From NCBI GenBank assembly GCA_021292165.1, contig CM037878.1:292254971-292318970 (forward strand): a stretch of 64,000 nucleotides of DNA, given 5' to 3'. How positions within the stretch are numbered: position 1 is the first letter of the stretch; the number at the start of each line of letters is the position of its first letter. Both the position numbers and the translations under genes were made by a program. This DNA is from Shinisaurus crocodilurus (Eukaryota > Chordata > Lepidosauria > Squamata > Shinisauridae). Positions 45,510 to 57,104 of this stretch are shown here, in pieces. Below the pieces are notes generated by a model. It did not search any database, was not told the origin of the DNA, and worked only from the letters and a program-made list of their open reading frames with translations.

Positions 45510-46062
45510 GGTACAGAACGCGGCGGCTCGCCTGATTAAGGGCAGCCGCCGGCGTGATCACATCACGCCAGTGCTTAATGAGTTGCACTGGCTACCAGTT
45601 GCTTGCCGAGCCGAATTCAAGGTGTTGGTTTTGACCTTTAAAACCCTACACGGCTCCGGCCCAGCTTATCTCAAGGAGCGCCTCCAGCAACATCAAGTAG
45701 GCCGCTCAACAAGGTCTGCCACGGACGGCCTTCTCCTTATCCCATCAGCCAGAGCAGCCAGGCTGGTGGGGACTAGGAAGAGGGCCTTTTCTGTGGCGGC
45801 CCCCACATTATGGAACTCCCTCCCTAGTGACCTTCGCCATGCCCCCTCCGTGATGAGCTTCCGCCGTGCATTAAAAACATGGCTGTTCAGGCGGGAATAT
45901 GGGGTGGGTTAGGTTTTTAAAAGAACTTTTTATATTGTTTTAATTATTATTATATTTTATTGTATTGTTTTATTGTATTTTAATTGTACATCGCCCAGGG
46001 TGGCCGGGTGACCGGCCAGATGGGCGATTAATAAATATAAGAAATAATAAATAAATAAATAA
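45510..46062 (+). pseudogene. L2 LINE 3' end, second type
   Basis: It encodes NELHWLPVACRAEFKVLVLT, FKTLHGSGPAYLKERL and APTLWNSLPSDLRHAPS, then LKTWLFRREY and stop. The 3' UTR ends ATCGCCCAGGGTGGCCGG...GGCGATTAATAAATA. This is the parent of the inverted tails at 23556, 58181 and 61605. Confidence 0.85.
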
Positions 46063-46791
46063 TACCCCGCTTTTTATTTTCCTGGACTTTTTAGTCCTGC
46101 TGTTTTAAAAGTGCTAATACCAACAACGACACTTTCAGTATTTGAACGGATGGCACACAGACGCCGCTCCCGAATGGACATAGATATGGATGAGACCGGT
46201 GACCCCTATTTCGGTGGGACTCCTTTTCCATTGCTGATTTTGCAGGTTTTATTTGGCGTTTCATAGGCGCTCCCCACGGTGCTTCATGGTGGTGGGGTCC
46301 AGCATCATGGACAGCTCCTATGAGGCTCCAACTAAAACCTGCAATGGAAAAGGAGCCCCACCGAAACAGGAGTCACACCAGCCTCCCCTTTGGTCTGCCA
46401 AATATATTATCCCCCTCCCCTTTCATTCTTTTATTCAGATTTTTTCTTGTTTCGGTAAAATTCACAATAAAAAAGTAAAACAGAAAAATAATTTTAAAAA
46501 TGGTGTTAGGTGCGTTGTTACTTTGGTTCTAATCCTGTTTTAATTTTAAGGTCTTTTTATTACGTTTCGCTACGTTGTCACGTTTTACAGTTTGAAGTTT
46601 TAGTTTCATGAACCGCCCCAGAGAGCTGCGGCTGTTGGGTGGCATTTAAAAAAAAAAATGCAATAAGCCAACAAGTACTGTAAATGAAATTTGCTGCCAC
46701 CAGGAGGGAAATCGGTCTGGCCGGCACTCATAAGCGATTAGTCCTGAGAGCTAATCCTTTCCCAACCTGGCGCCCTTCAGGTCTCTTGGAC

Positions 46792-46912
46792 CAGTGTTCT
46801 CCAACCTTGGGTCCGCAGATGTTTTTGGCCTACAATTCCCAGCATAGCTGGCTGGGGCATGTTGGGAGTTGTAGGCCAAAAACATCTGCAGACCCAAGGT
46901 TGGAGAACACTG
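46792..46912. mobile_element. Palindromic hAT MITE, family A
   Basis: The duplication is TCTTGGAC (46784-46791, 46913-46920). Both arms carry the same change (GCAGATG instead of CCAGATG), so they remain complementary at that position. Confidence 0.88.
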
Positions 46913-46938
46913 TCTTGGACTGTCAGTCAGTCAGTCAG

Positions 46939-47252
46939 GCGATCACTCGTGACCGAGTAAGATTGTCTTCCAGGATAAAAAAAAAAAAAAAGAAAGAAAA
47001 GAAAATTTACAAAAAGGAGATTTTAAAAGGAGGAAAATTCTAAAGAAGATTGTGTAGACTCTAGCGATGGGTCCATAAGTGACTGTGGTGGCCAATTCTA
47101 GATCCACACAGCTTCCCACAGTGAGGACACAGGTTACCAGATAGAAGATGGTCCTGTAAAGGATTCATTTGACGTGCTTTTCGCTTAGCACGGTTTCTCC
47201 CTTTCGCCTTGCACTCGGGCTTCTTCAAAGTCCATAGAACCTTTGTGAAAGG
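46939..47252 (-). pseudogene. RTE/R4-like LINE tail, older piece
   Basis: The zinc-finger and GEREK region is present, with an A/G-rich insertion at 46977-47030. It ends abruptly at AAAGGCC where the next copy begins. Confidence 0.7.
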
Positions 47253-47688
47253 CCATCATCATCAGGCGATCACTCGTGACCGAGTAAGATTGTCTTCCGG
47301 GATAAAAGGAGGAAATTCTAAAGAAGATTGTGTAGACTCTAGCGATGGGTCCGTAAGTGACTGTGGAGGCCAAGTCTAGATCCACACAGCTTCCCACAGT
47401 GAGGAAACAGGTTACCAGATGGAAGATGGTCCTGTAAAGGATTCATTTGACGTGCTTTTCGCTTAGCACGTTTCTCCCTTTCACCTTGCACTCGGGCTTC
47501 TTCAAAGTCCATGGAACCTTTGTGAAAGGCCAACCTCCATTTAGATCGTTCATGGGCCAGAGCTTCCCAGTTTTCGATGTTTATATTGCATTTTTTTAGA
47601 TTAGCCTTATGAACATCTTTAAACCTCTTATATTGACCACCGGTATTCCGCTTTCCATCCTTGAGTTGGGAATAAAGTAATTGCTTTG
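47253..47688 (-). pseudogene. RTE/R4-like LINE tail, second piece
   Basis: It starts with CATCATCAGGCGATCACTCG (the inverted 3' tail) and extends to the KQLLYSQLKDGK region. The frame from NIENWEALAHE to HSHLRTHR is open. Confidence 0.8.
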
Positions 47689-47779
47689 CTATGCTGACTG
47701 GGGGGTTATGGGAGTTGTAGTCCAAGAGACCTGGAGGGCGCCAGGTTAGCGAAGCCGCTCCCTCAACCTCAGGAAGCCG

Positions 47780-48300
47780 GTGGGCGTGGCTACTGGCTCG
47801 GCTGCTTAGGCGGCGGCAGGCGGGGGTGGGCGGGGCTCGGAAGGGGACGTCCCGCCGTCGTCCTCATTGGCGCAAGTCCCCTGCGCGGCTGCCGTAGCGC
47901 GCGAAGCCTGCGGTCGCCATGGGGACGCCCGCCTGGCCTGTCCCCGCGCGGCTGCCGTAGCGCGCGCGGGCTAACGAGAGCGCGCGCGCGCGAGGGAGGC
48001 CTCGCGTTGCCATGGAGGCGGTCATGGGGAGCAGCGGCGGCGGCGGCGGCTTTTTCTTCGCGCTGAGGTGAGGGTCGGAGTTGGCGCTGCTGAAGGCCCG
48101 GCCTGCCTGCCCCGCCATGGAGGACGAGCTCTACCTGGAGAACATCGACGAGTTCGTCACGGACCAGAACCGAGTCGTGAGTGGGGTGGTGGGGGAGGAG
48201 ATCTGAAGGGCTGATCCGGGTGGGGGGGTACTTTGGGAGGGGGCTGCTCGTGGGCAGGGCGGGGTGGCGCTCAGTAGAGTTGGTGCGCGGAGGGGCGGCA
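47780..48300. promoter_or_regulatory. POLD3: CpG island over POLD3 promoter and first exon
   Basis: A sharp GC- and CpG-rich block begins immediately after a repeat fragment and covers the POLD3 start codon. It includes a CG-alternating run near 47975-47990 and a near-repeated GCGCGGCTGCCGTAGCGCGC motif at about 47883 and 47946. No TATA box is seen. Confidence 0.75.
48117..48176 (+). CDS. POLD3: POLD3 exon 1 (DNA polymerase delta subunit 3)
   Basis: POLD3 (p66) is the accessory subunit of DNA polymerase delta. It links the B-subunit POLD2 to PCNA and also serves in polymerase zeta and break-induced replication in the nucleus. The first 20 codons read MEDELYLENIDEF and then VTDQNRV, almost identical to the human N-terminus. 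The ATG is in a good Kozak context (gccATGG). The donor is gtgagt at 48177, phase 0. The gene diverges from LIPT2 with the defensin-like gene between them, and continues past the window. The catalytic partner surface is in this N-terminal part; the PCNA-binding C-terminus is outside. Confidence 0.95.
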
Positions 48301-48622
48301 GCATGAGAGGAGAAGCCGGTGGGTGCGGAGGAGGAAGAGAGAGATTGGGGTGGCTGCATGTGCCTAGGGTCGTCTTGAGCATTTATTTATTTTTCTTCCT
48401 TTGTGGGATTTGCACCCCACCCTTTCAATCGGGAGCATCTCAAGGCAGCTTATATCAAGTTGTAATAATACAACCCTCCCCCCCCAAGAGCTAGCACACA
48501 CGCGCGCGCGCACACCAGCCTCCCTCAACCAGGTACTTTGGACTACTGCTCCCATCATCCCTGACCATGGGCTAGCCGGGGCTGATGGGCATTCACACCC
48601 AAAATATCTGGAAGGCTGACAT

Positions 48623-48786
48623 ACAGGCCTGTGGCTCACGCTGGCGCAGCTTGTCTGAGCGTGGAAAGCTAAGCAGGGTCAGGCCTGGTGATTACTTGGA
48701 TGGGAGACCCCCTCCTCTAGTTTCCTGCATTGAGCAGGGGGTTGGACTCGAGGGCCTTGTAGGCCCCTTCCAGCTCTATGATCCTA
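48623..48786 (+). repeat. 5S rRNA-derived SINE with CR1-like tail
   Basis: The head GTGGAAAGCTAAGCAGGGTC, AGGCCTGG and TACTTGGATGGGAGACC copies the 3' two-thirds of 5S rRNA with its internal promoter region. The tail GAGCAGGGGGTTGGACTCGA...CTCTATGAT is the CR1 3' end. It is not a functional rRNA gene. Confidence 0.85.
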
Positions 48787-49249
48787 CATGTTAAGGCAAC
48801 ATACGCACAGAACTCGGCAGCCCGTCCCCTGGCCAAGGGATGAGTTAGGAAGAAGCGGGAATTGCGGATGCAGATCAGTTTAGGCTTAGGGTGCAAGAGC
48901 AGCGGAGAATGGGAACTGCAAGGGGGTGCGGGAGGTTGGTGGGAGGTGAACAGCGTGTACACTAAGCATGGAGTGGACTGGCTTGAGGCTGCTTGGACTT
49001 ATAGAGTCTGACTCCCCCGCTGTCCCGAATCCCTGAAATTCACCAACGTGTGTTAAATGTACAAATCAAGAATCAGGATCTCTCTTAGATGCTAATAACT
49101 AATCTCATCTCTTAAATGCTCCTGTATGCATTCTTGTAGAACGGAGACCTGGGGGAAAAGACCCGTGGGGGTGGGGGTGTTCCCAGGCCTTTGCATCTCC
49201 ATGCAGAAATGCTTTGCTGAGCCAAAACAAGGTCCAGCATTCTTTAGAG

Positions 49250-49385
49250 CAGTGGTTCCCAACCTTGGGTCCCCAGATGTCGCTGGCCTACAGCTCCCGG
49301 CATCCCTTGCCATTAGCTGTGCTGGCTGGGTATGCTGGGAGCTGTAGGCCAGCAACATCTGGGGACCCAAGGTTGGGAACCACTG
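49250..49385. mobile_element. Palindromic hAT MITE, family B variant
   Basis: Ends CAGTGGTTCCCAACC / GGTTGGGAACCACTG; the duplication is CTTTAGAG (49242-49249, 49386-49393). The body matches family B (TCGCTGGCCTACAGCTCCC). Confidence 0.9.
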
Positions 49386-49893
49386 CTTTAGAGAAATCCC
49401 AGCAACCAGGAGTTTCTCATGGGGTCTACCCAATATCTGCCAGTAGTCCATTGTTGGACCATGGCCTGCCTTGGGTGAGGAGAAGGTAGATCTCTGAATG
49501 TTTCAGACTTCAACTCCAAGAGGCCCCTCCTAACATGGCCAATGGTCAGTAATGCTGGGAATTGGAAGTCGAAAACATCTGGAGACATCTACGTTCTGCC
49601 CACTCCTGGTCTACCTTATGCCCATTTCTGCATTAAAGGGTTGTGTTCCATATTTTGAAGTGCAGGAGATGCTGATAAAGAAAAAGGATGCATAGATAGT
49701 GGAAACAAAACTGGTACTTTGTCAGAGAACTGGAATGATGGGGCTATAGCATTATTTGAAGAGACCCAATAACATGAGGGTAGAGATAACGGACTTGGTT
49801 CTGTATAGGTGTTTGTAGTAGTGATGGTTGGGAGTTTTGTGCAGGGTATTGGCATTGTTGTATGTGTTGAGACTGGAATGTTTTCTCTTGCAG

Positions 49894-49949
49894 GTAACGT
49901 ATAAATGGCTGAGCTACACATTAGGTGTTCATGTCAACCAAGCTAAGCA
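49894..49949 (+). CDS. POLD3: POLD3 exon 2
   Basis: The acceptor ttttctcttgcag is followed by VTYKWLSYTLGVHVNQAK and two bases of the next codon; the donor is gtaagt at 49950. Residues match the human winged-helix region that binds POLD2. Length is 56 bases, giving phase 2 at the exit. Confidence 0.95.
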
Positions 49950-51756
49950 GTAAGTATTGATATATCTTGCATCCTGTAATCAGTAGCAGATGAAATTTGA
50001 CCAAGTCTGACCTTAGACCAGAAAAGGAATGAATCCTCTCAACCATAACTTTGATTCTTCTCCTAATCATTGTCAATGGGATTTAAAAGTGATTGACTTG
50101 GAGTAGTACTCAGAGTACTCAGTTTTTTGAAATCATGACCACCTTCAGGGAACTATGTAGGTGTAGTTTATTTTCATTAATAAGAATTTTCTCTGAGATT
50201 TAAAGAATCACACTTCTGCCTTTACTTCAACAAGTGGAGCACTCCTTCTTAAAAGGAATCTTTGGGTCATTTTAGATTTTGCTTTCTACCATCTCCAAAG
50301 TGTGGCGAGGGAAAGGAGAAAATCCTGCCCTAGTTGTGTGTCTCTGTAATGTTCAAACCATCAGATCTGGCTCTGACACAAACCTCCCATATCAGGTCTG
50401 TATGCCAGACTTGCATTTGACCATCTGAACATCTCAAAGCCCACGAGTGCTGCGAGATGTTTCACAGTGTAAAAATGTACACCTTCTAGTCATTTCTTGA
50501 AGACTAGATTAGGGAAAAGTAACATCTTGGTCGGTTACTGGAAACAAACTGAACCAGGGACTAGGGAGGATTTGTCTGTGCCTGAAATGGTACTTTTACA
50601 TTTGGTGGGAAAGAGAGGCTACCAGCTAGCCTCTTAAGAATTCAGGCTTCATGAAAAAGAAACTTCTCGTGCCTCCACCTGTCACGCCACCCATCCCTCT
50701 CCCTCTCCGTCATCCTTCACAAGAAGACCTTGTAATCCCCCCCCACACACAACCACTTAGTAACCTACACTCTCTTCACTCCTTCGCTGCCACCAACTGC
50801 CTTAGGGTAACTTATTCAATCCACTCACTTTGATTTTTAAAAATGAAACAATTTTTATTGATTACAATTTAGGGTAGGGAAATTGTGGCGGACCGAACCT
50901 GGTCTGCCACGCGGGTTCGGTACCTTAAGAGTTAAGTTGTGCCCTGTAAGCTGCTTCCAAGACTTTATTTCTAGCCCCGAGTGATATTGACATGAAATCC
51001 CATAGAGATACAAGGGGCCTGCAATCTGGTCAGTTTAAAAAAAAAAATGGTTTAATGGAGCAGAACTACAGGAATTTCACAGTATAAACAGCAGTCAATA
51101 CAGATAGAGGAAGGGAAGTATTCAGTTTGCTTTGAATGCAGAGAATTACCTGACATCAGAGAATCTGACTCTAAGATCTGCCGTAGCAGTTTGCTTTGCC
51201 GGGCACCCTGCCCAGGGTTGGAAGTTGCTGGCCTAGCCCAGTGCTTCTCAATTTATTTTCTGTCATGCCCCCCTGCGGCCCGGCGGTTGGAAGCTTTGCT
51301 AATGTTAAAATACACCTTGCCTGATTGAGCCCGTGCCCAAACTCCCCCCCTTTTATTTCAAAGTGCAAACTGCAATTAACCTGAATGGGGTTTTAGTTTA
51401 GTAAAAACAACTCATACAGTTGTCTGAACTAATTAACATATTTTGTCTTAAAAGAAAAACACAATAACAGGGCTTTCAATGATACAAACAGTTTTTTATT
51501 GAAAAAAACATCAACTCAATTTTTTAAAATAGTACTACATTGTACACATAGCCTGAAGGTAATTTAGGGGGAAAGAGGGGGGGATTGTGAAGAAGCCAGG
51601 GAGAATGTGGGGAAAGGAGGAGGAGGTGCTGGCTAGGAGGGAATGAGGCGGCTGGGGGGCAAGAATGAGGCGGCTGCATGGGAACGCACGGCAGGGATGT
51701 AATACGAGCCTTACCTGGGCTCTTCCGATCGTTCCTGTGGCGGCCCGATCTCACTC

Positions 51757-51935
51757 TTCTGAGCGGCGTGGAGCGTTCTCCGCGCCGCTCAAGCTGCTGC
51801 CGCCGCCGCCCGTCGCTCTTCTGAGCGGCACGGAGCATTCTCCGCGCCGCTCAAGCTGCTGCTGCTGCCGCCGCCCGTCGCTCTTCTGAGCGGCGCGGAG
51901 CATTCTCCGCGCCGCTCAAGCCGCCTCCGCCTCTG
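51757..51935 (+). repeat. Three tandem ~65-bp CpG-rich units
   Basis: CTCTTCTGAGCGGCG, GGAGC-TTCTCCGCGCCGCTCAAG and a variable GCTGCCGCC run recur at about 51757, 51818 and 51879. The units differ mainly in the number of GCT/GCC triplets. Confidence 0.85.
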
Positions 51936-51942
51936 GACCCGC

Positions 51943-52113
51943 CGTCGCAGCCCGTCGCGTCATGCCCTGTGCGCTGGATCCCCGCGCTCTGTTTTTGGCG
52001 GCGGGGGGGGGGGAACCAGGGCAGCAACAGGACTTAAACAGCCCTGTTGCCCTGGTTCCCCCCCGCCAAAACAGAGCGCGGGGATCCAGCGCGCAGGACA
52101 TGACGTGACGGGC
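51943..52113. repeat. Long GC-rich hairpin inside the hAT element
   Basis: The arm containing GCTGGATCCCCGCGCTCTG (from about 51972) is complementary to CAGAGCGCGGGGATCCAGC (to about 52090), with the inner arms AACCAGGGCAGCAACAGG / CCTGTTGCCCTGGTT. The loop is about ten bases. A third, diverged unit follows. Confidence 0.85.
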
Positions 52114-52989
52114 GGCGGATCCGGCGTGCAGGACATAATGCAACGGGCAGCGGCGGGTCCAGCGCGGCCGGCACGGAGGCAGCAGGTAGGCCCGTTGTCC
52201 CCATCCACCGCATCACGGCCTGAGCCCTGGCGCGCAGCATGACGCTGCCTCCCGCGGGCCTACCAATTGGTTTGGCCAATCAGGCGAGCCCCCCTTTACG
52301 GAGCCTCGCGCCCCCCCAGGGGGGCCCGCCCCACTATTTGAGAAGCACTGCCCTAGCCGGAGCTAGCGACCTGATCCGTGCAAGCCTGCACCGTGTTCCC
52401 AACAACCCTTTGTCCTTCGGCACGTATCTTTTCTACCCTCCCTTGCGCCCTCCCTGCCCTTGATGATCAGGCTGGCATCTCTTGGGTACTTTGGGGTACT
52501 TTGCAGCTCTTTGAGACTGCGCCCCCCCCCCCCACCTCCGGAATGTTATGCCCTCCCTTGAGGGAAGTGTAAATGTGCCCCATTGAAGGTATGCAGATGC
52601 GGCTTATGTGTAAACCGGTCTGCCCAGAACTGTGTCTCCTGTGCCCCGGGTGGGGATTGAGGGGTGACAGCGGAAAGGGGAAAACATGTCAGGGTTCAAT
52701 GTGTCAGGGTTCAGCAGTGTGCTCAGGCTTTCTCTCCACAGAAATAGATGAGGTTATGAGATCCTAAACATGGTTAACCCTCTCTCTCCCTCCCTCTCTT
52801 CAGACTCCTCTCCCCCCACCGAACTGCACTCCCCTTATATGCACTCCCAGTCTCCCCATTCCACTCCCTCATCCAATCAGCAGACATCTCAACATTCCAC
52901 ACTCCTCTCACACTCCCTCCTCCCCCCTCTCATACTTACTGGTAGGGCTTTGCCCAAGGGTAGGGGCATGACAAGACTACTTAAAATAA

Positions 52990-54312
52990 CAACAACAACA
53001 ACAATAATATGTTACTCTTTGTTACTATATTTAATTTTCTAGTATGCCGCGATTGGGTGAGCATGCAAAATCAGTTAAGAACTAGTGGACTAAGGTTACC
53101 CTGGAACTGCTTAAGTAGTTACCCATGTGTAGCTTGATTGGTATGCTGAATGGTCTTCATGTCTGTTAAGCCTATACCGCTTTGCAGTTCTAAATGTGGG
53201 GCAGGCTACCTTTAGAGTTAAATATGGGGGCACTGTTCATGCAACATGGCAGTGCATTGGAAGTATTAGGAAAACTGTCAGGGGTTAACCTTGCGTTACT
53301 GATTGCCACGTCAATGGGGAATGTTACGGCCAGTTGTCTGCCTTGGGCTTTGTTCTGCGCTTCTTCGGTGTCATAAGCTACACTAACCAGCTATCTTTTT
53401 TAATCATATTAGAAAGCAAAGTGGTTCATTTCAAGATGAAGAGTAATAGGCTAAGGTGCCTAATACCTGACATCATTGATAATCAATAATCAAAATGATA
53501 TTTTTACCCATCTTAGGTGTAGTTTGCTACCAGCTTGTAAAACCTGAGAGCTTATGGACTGTCTCTTGTCAAAGAGTATGTGTGTTGTAGGGTAGCATAG
53601 CAGAGGAAGAAATTGCTGGCAAGTGTGTCCGCTTTTTATTTTTATATCACATTACTCAGTTGTACTAGGCATATACTTTATGTTGGCGAGAAAAGGATTT
53701 TGTATGCATTCTTAAACCTGTTTCTCACAAATAGGTGAGGAGGTACCTGTTTCTGAGCTGTACCACTGATGCAGCTGCAGGTGGGTGGGTAGAGGTTCTC
53801 ATCATTGAATGTTCATTCATAAAAAATATATCCCTGCATAAAGAACACTAGATTTTGGGAAGATAGACAAAAGCCAGACCCCTTCTTGCTGAAATCTTGC
53901 TTGCTATGTTGTGAAGAGAACGTTTTGCATGGAAAAGTATTCAGTCACCTGAGCCCCCACGTGTTGCCTCAAGTGGTACTAGTCTAGAAACAAGTTTGCT
54001 ACCTCATCTGCTGTTTGTGAGAATAAGGCCTGAGGCAAAATTTAGTCTTGCTCCTTTTCAGCTGTTTTTGTTTGTTTGTTTTTTGGTTTTTTGAGATGAA
54101 TAGCTCAAGCTCAGTTACATGTGCGCTAATCAGTTCCTAAGAGAATGGGTTCCAAGCTAGTGTTTTTGTCTTTTTATTCACCGTTCCGGCATCTGCTTGA
54201 TGTGGAGTGGTATACAAATACTGTAAATAATAATAATAAAGACTTCAAGAGTTATGTGCTTCTTAATGTCTGTCTCTGCTTCTTCATCTTTTTTGTTTTG
54301 TTTTGCATGTAG
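52990..54312 (+). other. POLD3: POLD3 intron 2, repeat-poor right half
   Basis: After an (AAC)n run near 52988, this stretch is plain AT-rich intron with an L2-like tail (about 54170-54240). No conserved coding block was seen. Confidence 0.5.
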
Positions 54313-54415
54313 GATGTTGTATGACTACGTGGAAAGAAAGCGGAAGGAGAATTCAGGAGTCCAGTTGCATGTCACCTATCTAGTGGCAGGAAACCTCATT
54401 CAGAATGGACACACA
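54313..54415 (+). CDS. POLD3: POLD3 exon 3
   Basis: The acceptor tgcatgtag completes a glutamine codon, then reads MLYDYVERKRKENSG and QLHVTYLVAGNLIQNGHT; the donor is gtaagt at 54416, phase 0. The frame is open and strongly conserved. Confidence 0.95.
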
Positions 54416-55479
54416 GTAAGTGCTCAGCTGCTTCTGCCTTAAACGTGGTGGTCATTGCCCATAACTCGTGGGCAAAGTGGTTGAGTGGGGCAAACCAACA
54501 AAGGGATACTAATGTGAACAGAATGAAAGGCCCAATGGCTGCAGTCACTAAGCATTGCTGCTGAACAAACTATCATTTGAGAGAGCCGACTTGGTAGCTG
54601 GACATGGGTGAGAAGACCAAGCAAGAGATGATTTTGGCAAGGAAGGTGAAATACAGAAACATGGATTAGGGTTGTCTCAGTAAGAACAGAACAGTGTAGC
54701 CAAGTTTCATAAATGCTGTATCAAAAGAAATGAGCAGTTAGGACAATAGGTTGAAGAAAGAGGCACTTCTGAAGTTGGTAACCTGACTGGTATCATGTGT
54801 TTGAAGTGCTAAGTGTTGTGGTTAATAGCAAAGCAACAATAATATTTGCATTTGAAGCCAACTTTGGTCTGTGTATAGGGTGTACTGGTTTCCACACTAT
54901 CTGGTTAATAGTTTTAAGGAACACAAAGGCTGTTGTATGTCTACAGCAACAGAGGCCAATGACACTCAGTTTTGTATTTTTTAGAAGGCTAGATGTAACA
55001 GAGGTCCCTTTGTCCCAGTGCCATCTAATATGAATAAGAAATAAATGAAATGACAAATCTATTGCAGTAATGGGCTTTCCCCATCAGAGGGTGGTGCTGT
55101 GTTGCAAAAGGTATATTGCAAGTGTCTTGCAAGAAAAGGCTCTTCTTCTTCGTGGTCACTGTGCATCACATACATGGGCTCTGCGCCTGCGCGGAGGCCA
55201 GTTCAGGAACGTTCCATAGCGGAGGAGAACTTTTGGGTGGGAGCCCCTCCCCCCCTATGCATGCCCTTTAGCGGGGCTCCCGCCCAATCCCTCGGTTCCT
55301 CTTCCACTGCCACCACGAGTGGCTGTGTTTCAATTAGGCATTTTGTGGTAGTGCCCACAGCGGTTTCTCAAATTCTCTAATGTGCCTATAGGTCCAAAAA
55401 GGTTGGGGACCCCTGATGTAGAGGGTGCAGTCCTAAATTGCTTACTTGAAAATGAGTTCTGCAGAAATCCAAAAGACTT

Positions 55480-56606
55480 AAGAACATAAGAGCCATGCTG
55501 GATCCAGCCAAGGGTCCATCTAGCCCAGCATTCTGTTCACACAGTGGCCAGTGAGCTGCCCACGGGATCCCACAAGCAGGACATAAGGGCAACAGCACCC
55601 TCCCACCCATGTTCCCCAGCAACTGGTGTACATAGGCACACTGCCTCTGATACTGGAGGAAGCACTATAGCCAGTCAGGACTAGTAGTCATTGATAGCCT
55701 TCTCCTCCATGAATTTGTCCAATCCCTTTTTAAAGCTCCAAATTGGTAGTCATCACTACATCTTGTGGAAGTGAATTCCATAGTTTCACTATGTACTGTG
55801 TGAAGAAATACTTCCTTTTATCGGTCCTGAATCTCCCACCAATCAGCTTCATGGGATCACCCTGGGTTCTGGTATTATGAGCCAGTGCTGGCGTAGTGTT
55901 GGACTGGGACTTGAGAGATCTGGGTTCTAGTCCCCGCTCGGCCGTGAAACTCACTGGGTGACTTTGGACTAGTCACTGATTCTCAGCCTCACCTACCTCA
56001 CAGGGTTGTTGTGAGGATAAAATGGAGAGGAGAAGGAGGATTATGTAAGCTGCTTTGGGTTCCCTGCAGGAAAAAAGGCGGGGTATAAATATAATAAATA
56101 AATAAATGAGAGAGAGAGAGAGAAATGTCTCCCTGTCCACTTCCTCCACACCATGCATAATTTTGTGCACCTCGACCATGTCTCCCCTTACTTGACTTTT
56201 TTCTAAGCTAAACAATCCCAGCTGCTGTACCCTTTCCTCACAGGGGAGTTGCTCCAGCCCCTTGATCGTTTTAGTTGCACTTTTCTGCACTTTTCCCAAC
56301 TCTACAAGATCCCTTTTTAAGTGTGGTGACCAGAACTGTACACAGTATTCCAAGTGTGATTGCACAACAGATTTGTATGAGGGCAGTATGATCTTGGCAG
56401 TTCTATTTTCAATTCCTTTCCTAATTAAGCCTAACATGGAGTTTGCCTTATTCACAGCAGCTGCACACTGGGTTGACATTTTCATTGAGCTGTCCACCAC
56501 AACCCCAAGATCTCTTTCTTGGTCTGTCACTGCTAGCTCAGATCAGATATACTTGAAGTTGGGATTTTTTCCCCCAGCGTGTATTACTTTACACTTGCTT
56601 ACATTG
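55480..56606 (-). pseudogene. CR1-type LINE (second subfamily), interrupted
   Basis: The minus strand encodes DLGVVVDSSMKMSTQCAAAV, SHLEYCVQFWSPHLKRDLVE and LGLFSLEKSQVRGDMVEVHK. A tRNA-type SINE (55878-56110) splits it and a 5S SINE lies at its upstream end. It lies in POLD3 intron 3. Confidence 0.8.
55878..56110 (+). repeat. tRNA-derived SINE (MIR/CORE-like)
   Basis: Head with GTTCTAGTCCCCGCTCGG (B-box-like), then CACAGGGTTGTTGTGAGGAT and the GGGGTATAAATATAATAAAT tail. The same family is at 35840 and 59785, inverted. Confidence 0.75.
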
Positions 56607-56785
56607 ACCAGGCCTGTGGCTTACGCTGGTTCAGCTTGTCTGAGCGTGGAAAGCTAGGCAGGGTCAGGCCTGGTTGTTACTTGGATGGGAGACCCCTCCT
56701 CTAGTTTCCTGCATTGAGCAGGGGGTTGGACTCGATAGCCTTGTAGGCTCCTTCCAGCTCTATGATCTATGAAATCTATGAAAAC
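56607..56785 (+). repeat. 5S rRNA-derived SINE with CR1-like tail
   Basis: It is a close copy of 48623-48786, inserted in the LINE above, with a longer (CTATGAA)n terminal repeat. Confidence 0.85.
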
Positions 56786-57104
56786 TGCATTTGCCATTTT
56801 GATGCCTGTTCTCCCAGTTTGGAGAGAACCTTTTGGAGCTCCTCACAATCCCTTTTTGTTTTAACCTCCTAAATAATTTGGTGTCATCAGCAAACCTGGC
56901 CAATTCTCGTCTTACTCCAAATTCCAGATCATTCGAAGAATTTACCATTTACTCCTCTTCTCTGCTTTCTGTTCTCTAACCAGTTACTGATCCATAAGAG
57001 GACTTGATTGCATGTTAAATATGTTAAGGATCAGAGTGTTGGTATACCTGTTAAAACCATTTAAAAATTGTTTGTTGTGGTGATAAGTTGTCATTTCTTT
57101 ACAG

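Larger units (their letters stand above)
46755..47757. mobile_element. Family C MITE split by nested insertions
   Basis: The left arm AACCTGGCGCCCTTCAGGTC (about 46763) and right arm GACCTGGAGGGCGCCAGGTT (about 47729) are complements of one element. A family A MITE and two LINE pieces lie between them. Confidence 0.6.
48177..49893 (+). other. POLD3: POLD3 intron 1
   Basis: It holds a degraded palindromic MITE (about 48512-48620), a 5S-derived SINE (48623-48786) and a hAT MITE (49250-49385). The remaining sequence is non-coding without a recognised feature. Confidence 0.6.
51239..52350. mobile_element. hAT element (CAGTGCTTCTCAA ends), long GC-rich form
   Basis: Ends match 33837-34184; the flanks GCCTAGCC / CCCTAGCC differ at one base. 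The extra ~750 bases are GC- and CpG-rich, contain three tandem units and a long hairpin, and encode no recognisable transposase. Confidence 0.85.
50884..52740 (-). mobile_element. Solo LTR interrupted by a hAT element
   Basis: TGTGGCGG and TCTCCACA ends (inverted) are flanked by a perfect 5-bp duplication GAAAT (50879-50883, 52741-52745). Without the hAT it is about 740 bases, a single LTR without internal region. It is the same family as 26648-29993. Confidence 0.85.

Noticed and set aside
47790..48359. 189-codon minus-strand open frame across the POLD3 promoter
   Set aside because: It is a GC-rich shadow on the strand opposite POLD3 exon 1, with proline, alanine and serine runs only.
48640..48712. 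Possible functional 5S rRNA gene
   Set aside because: The 5' third of 5S is missing or altered, and the sequence runs into a CR1-like tail; two more copies have the same fusion. It is a SINE.
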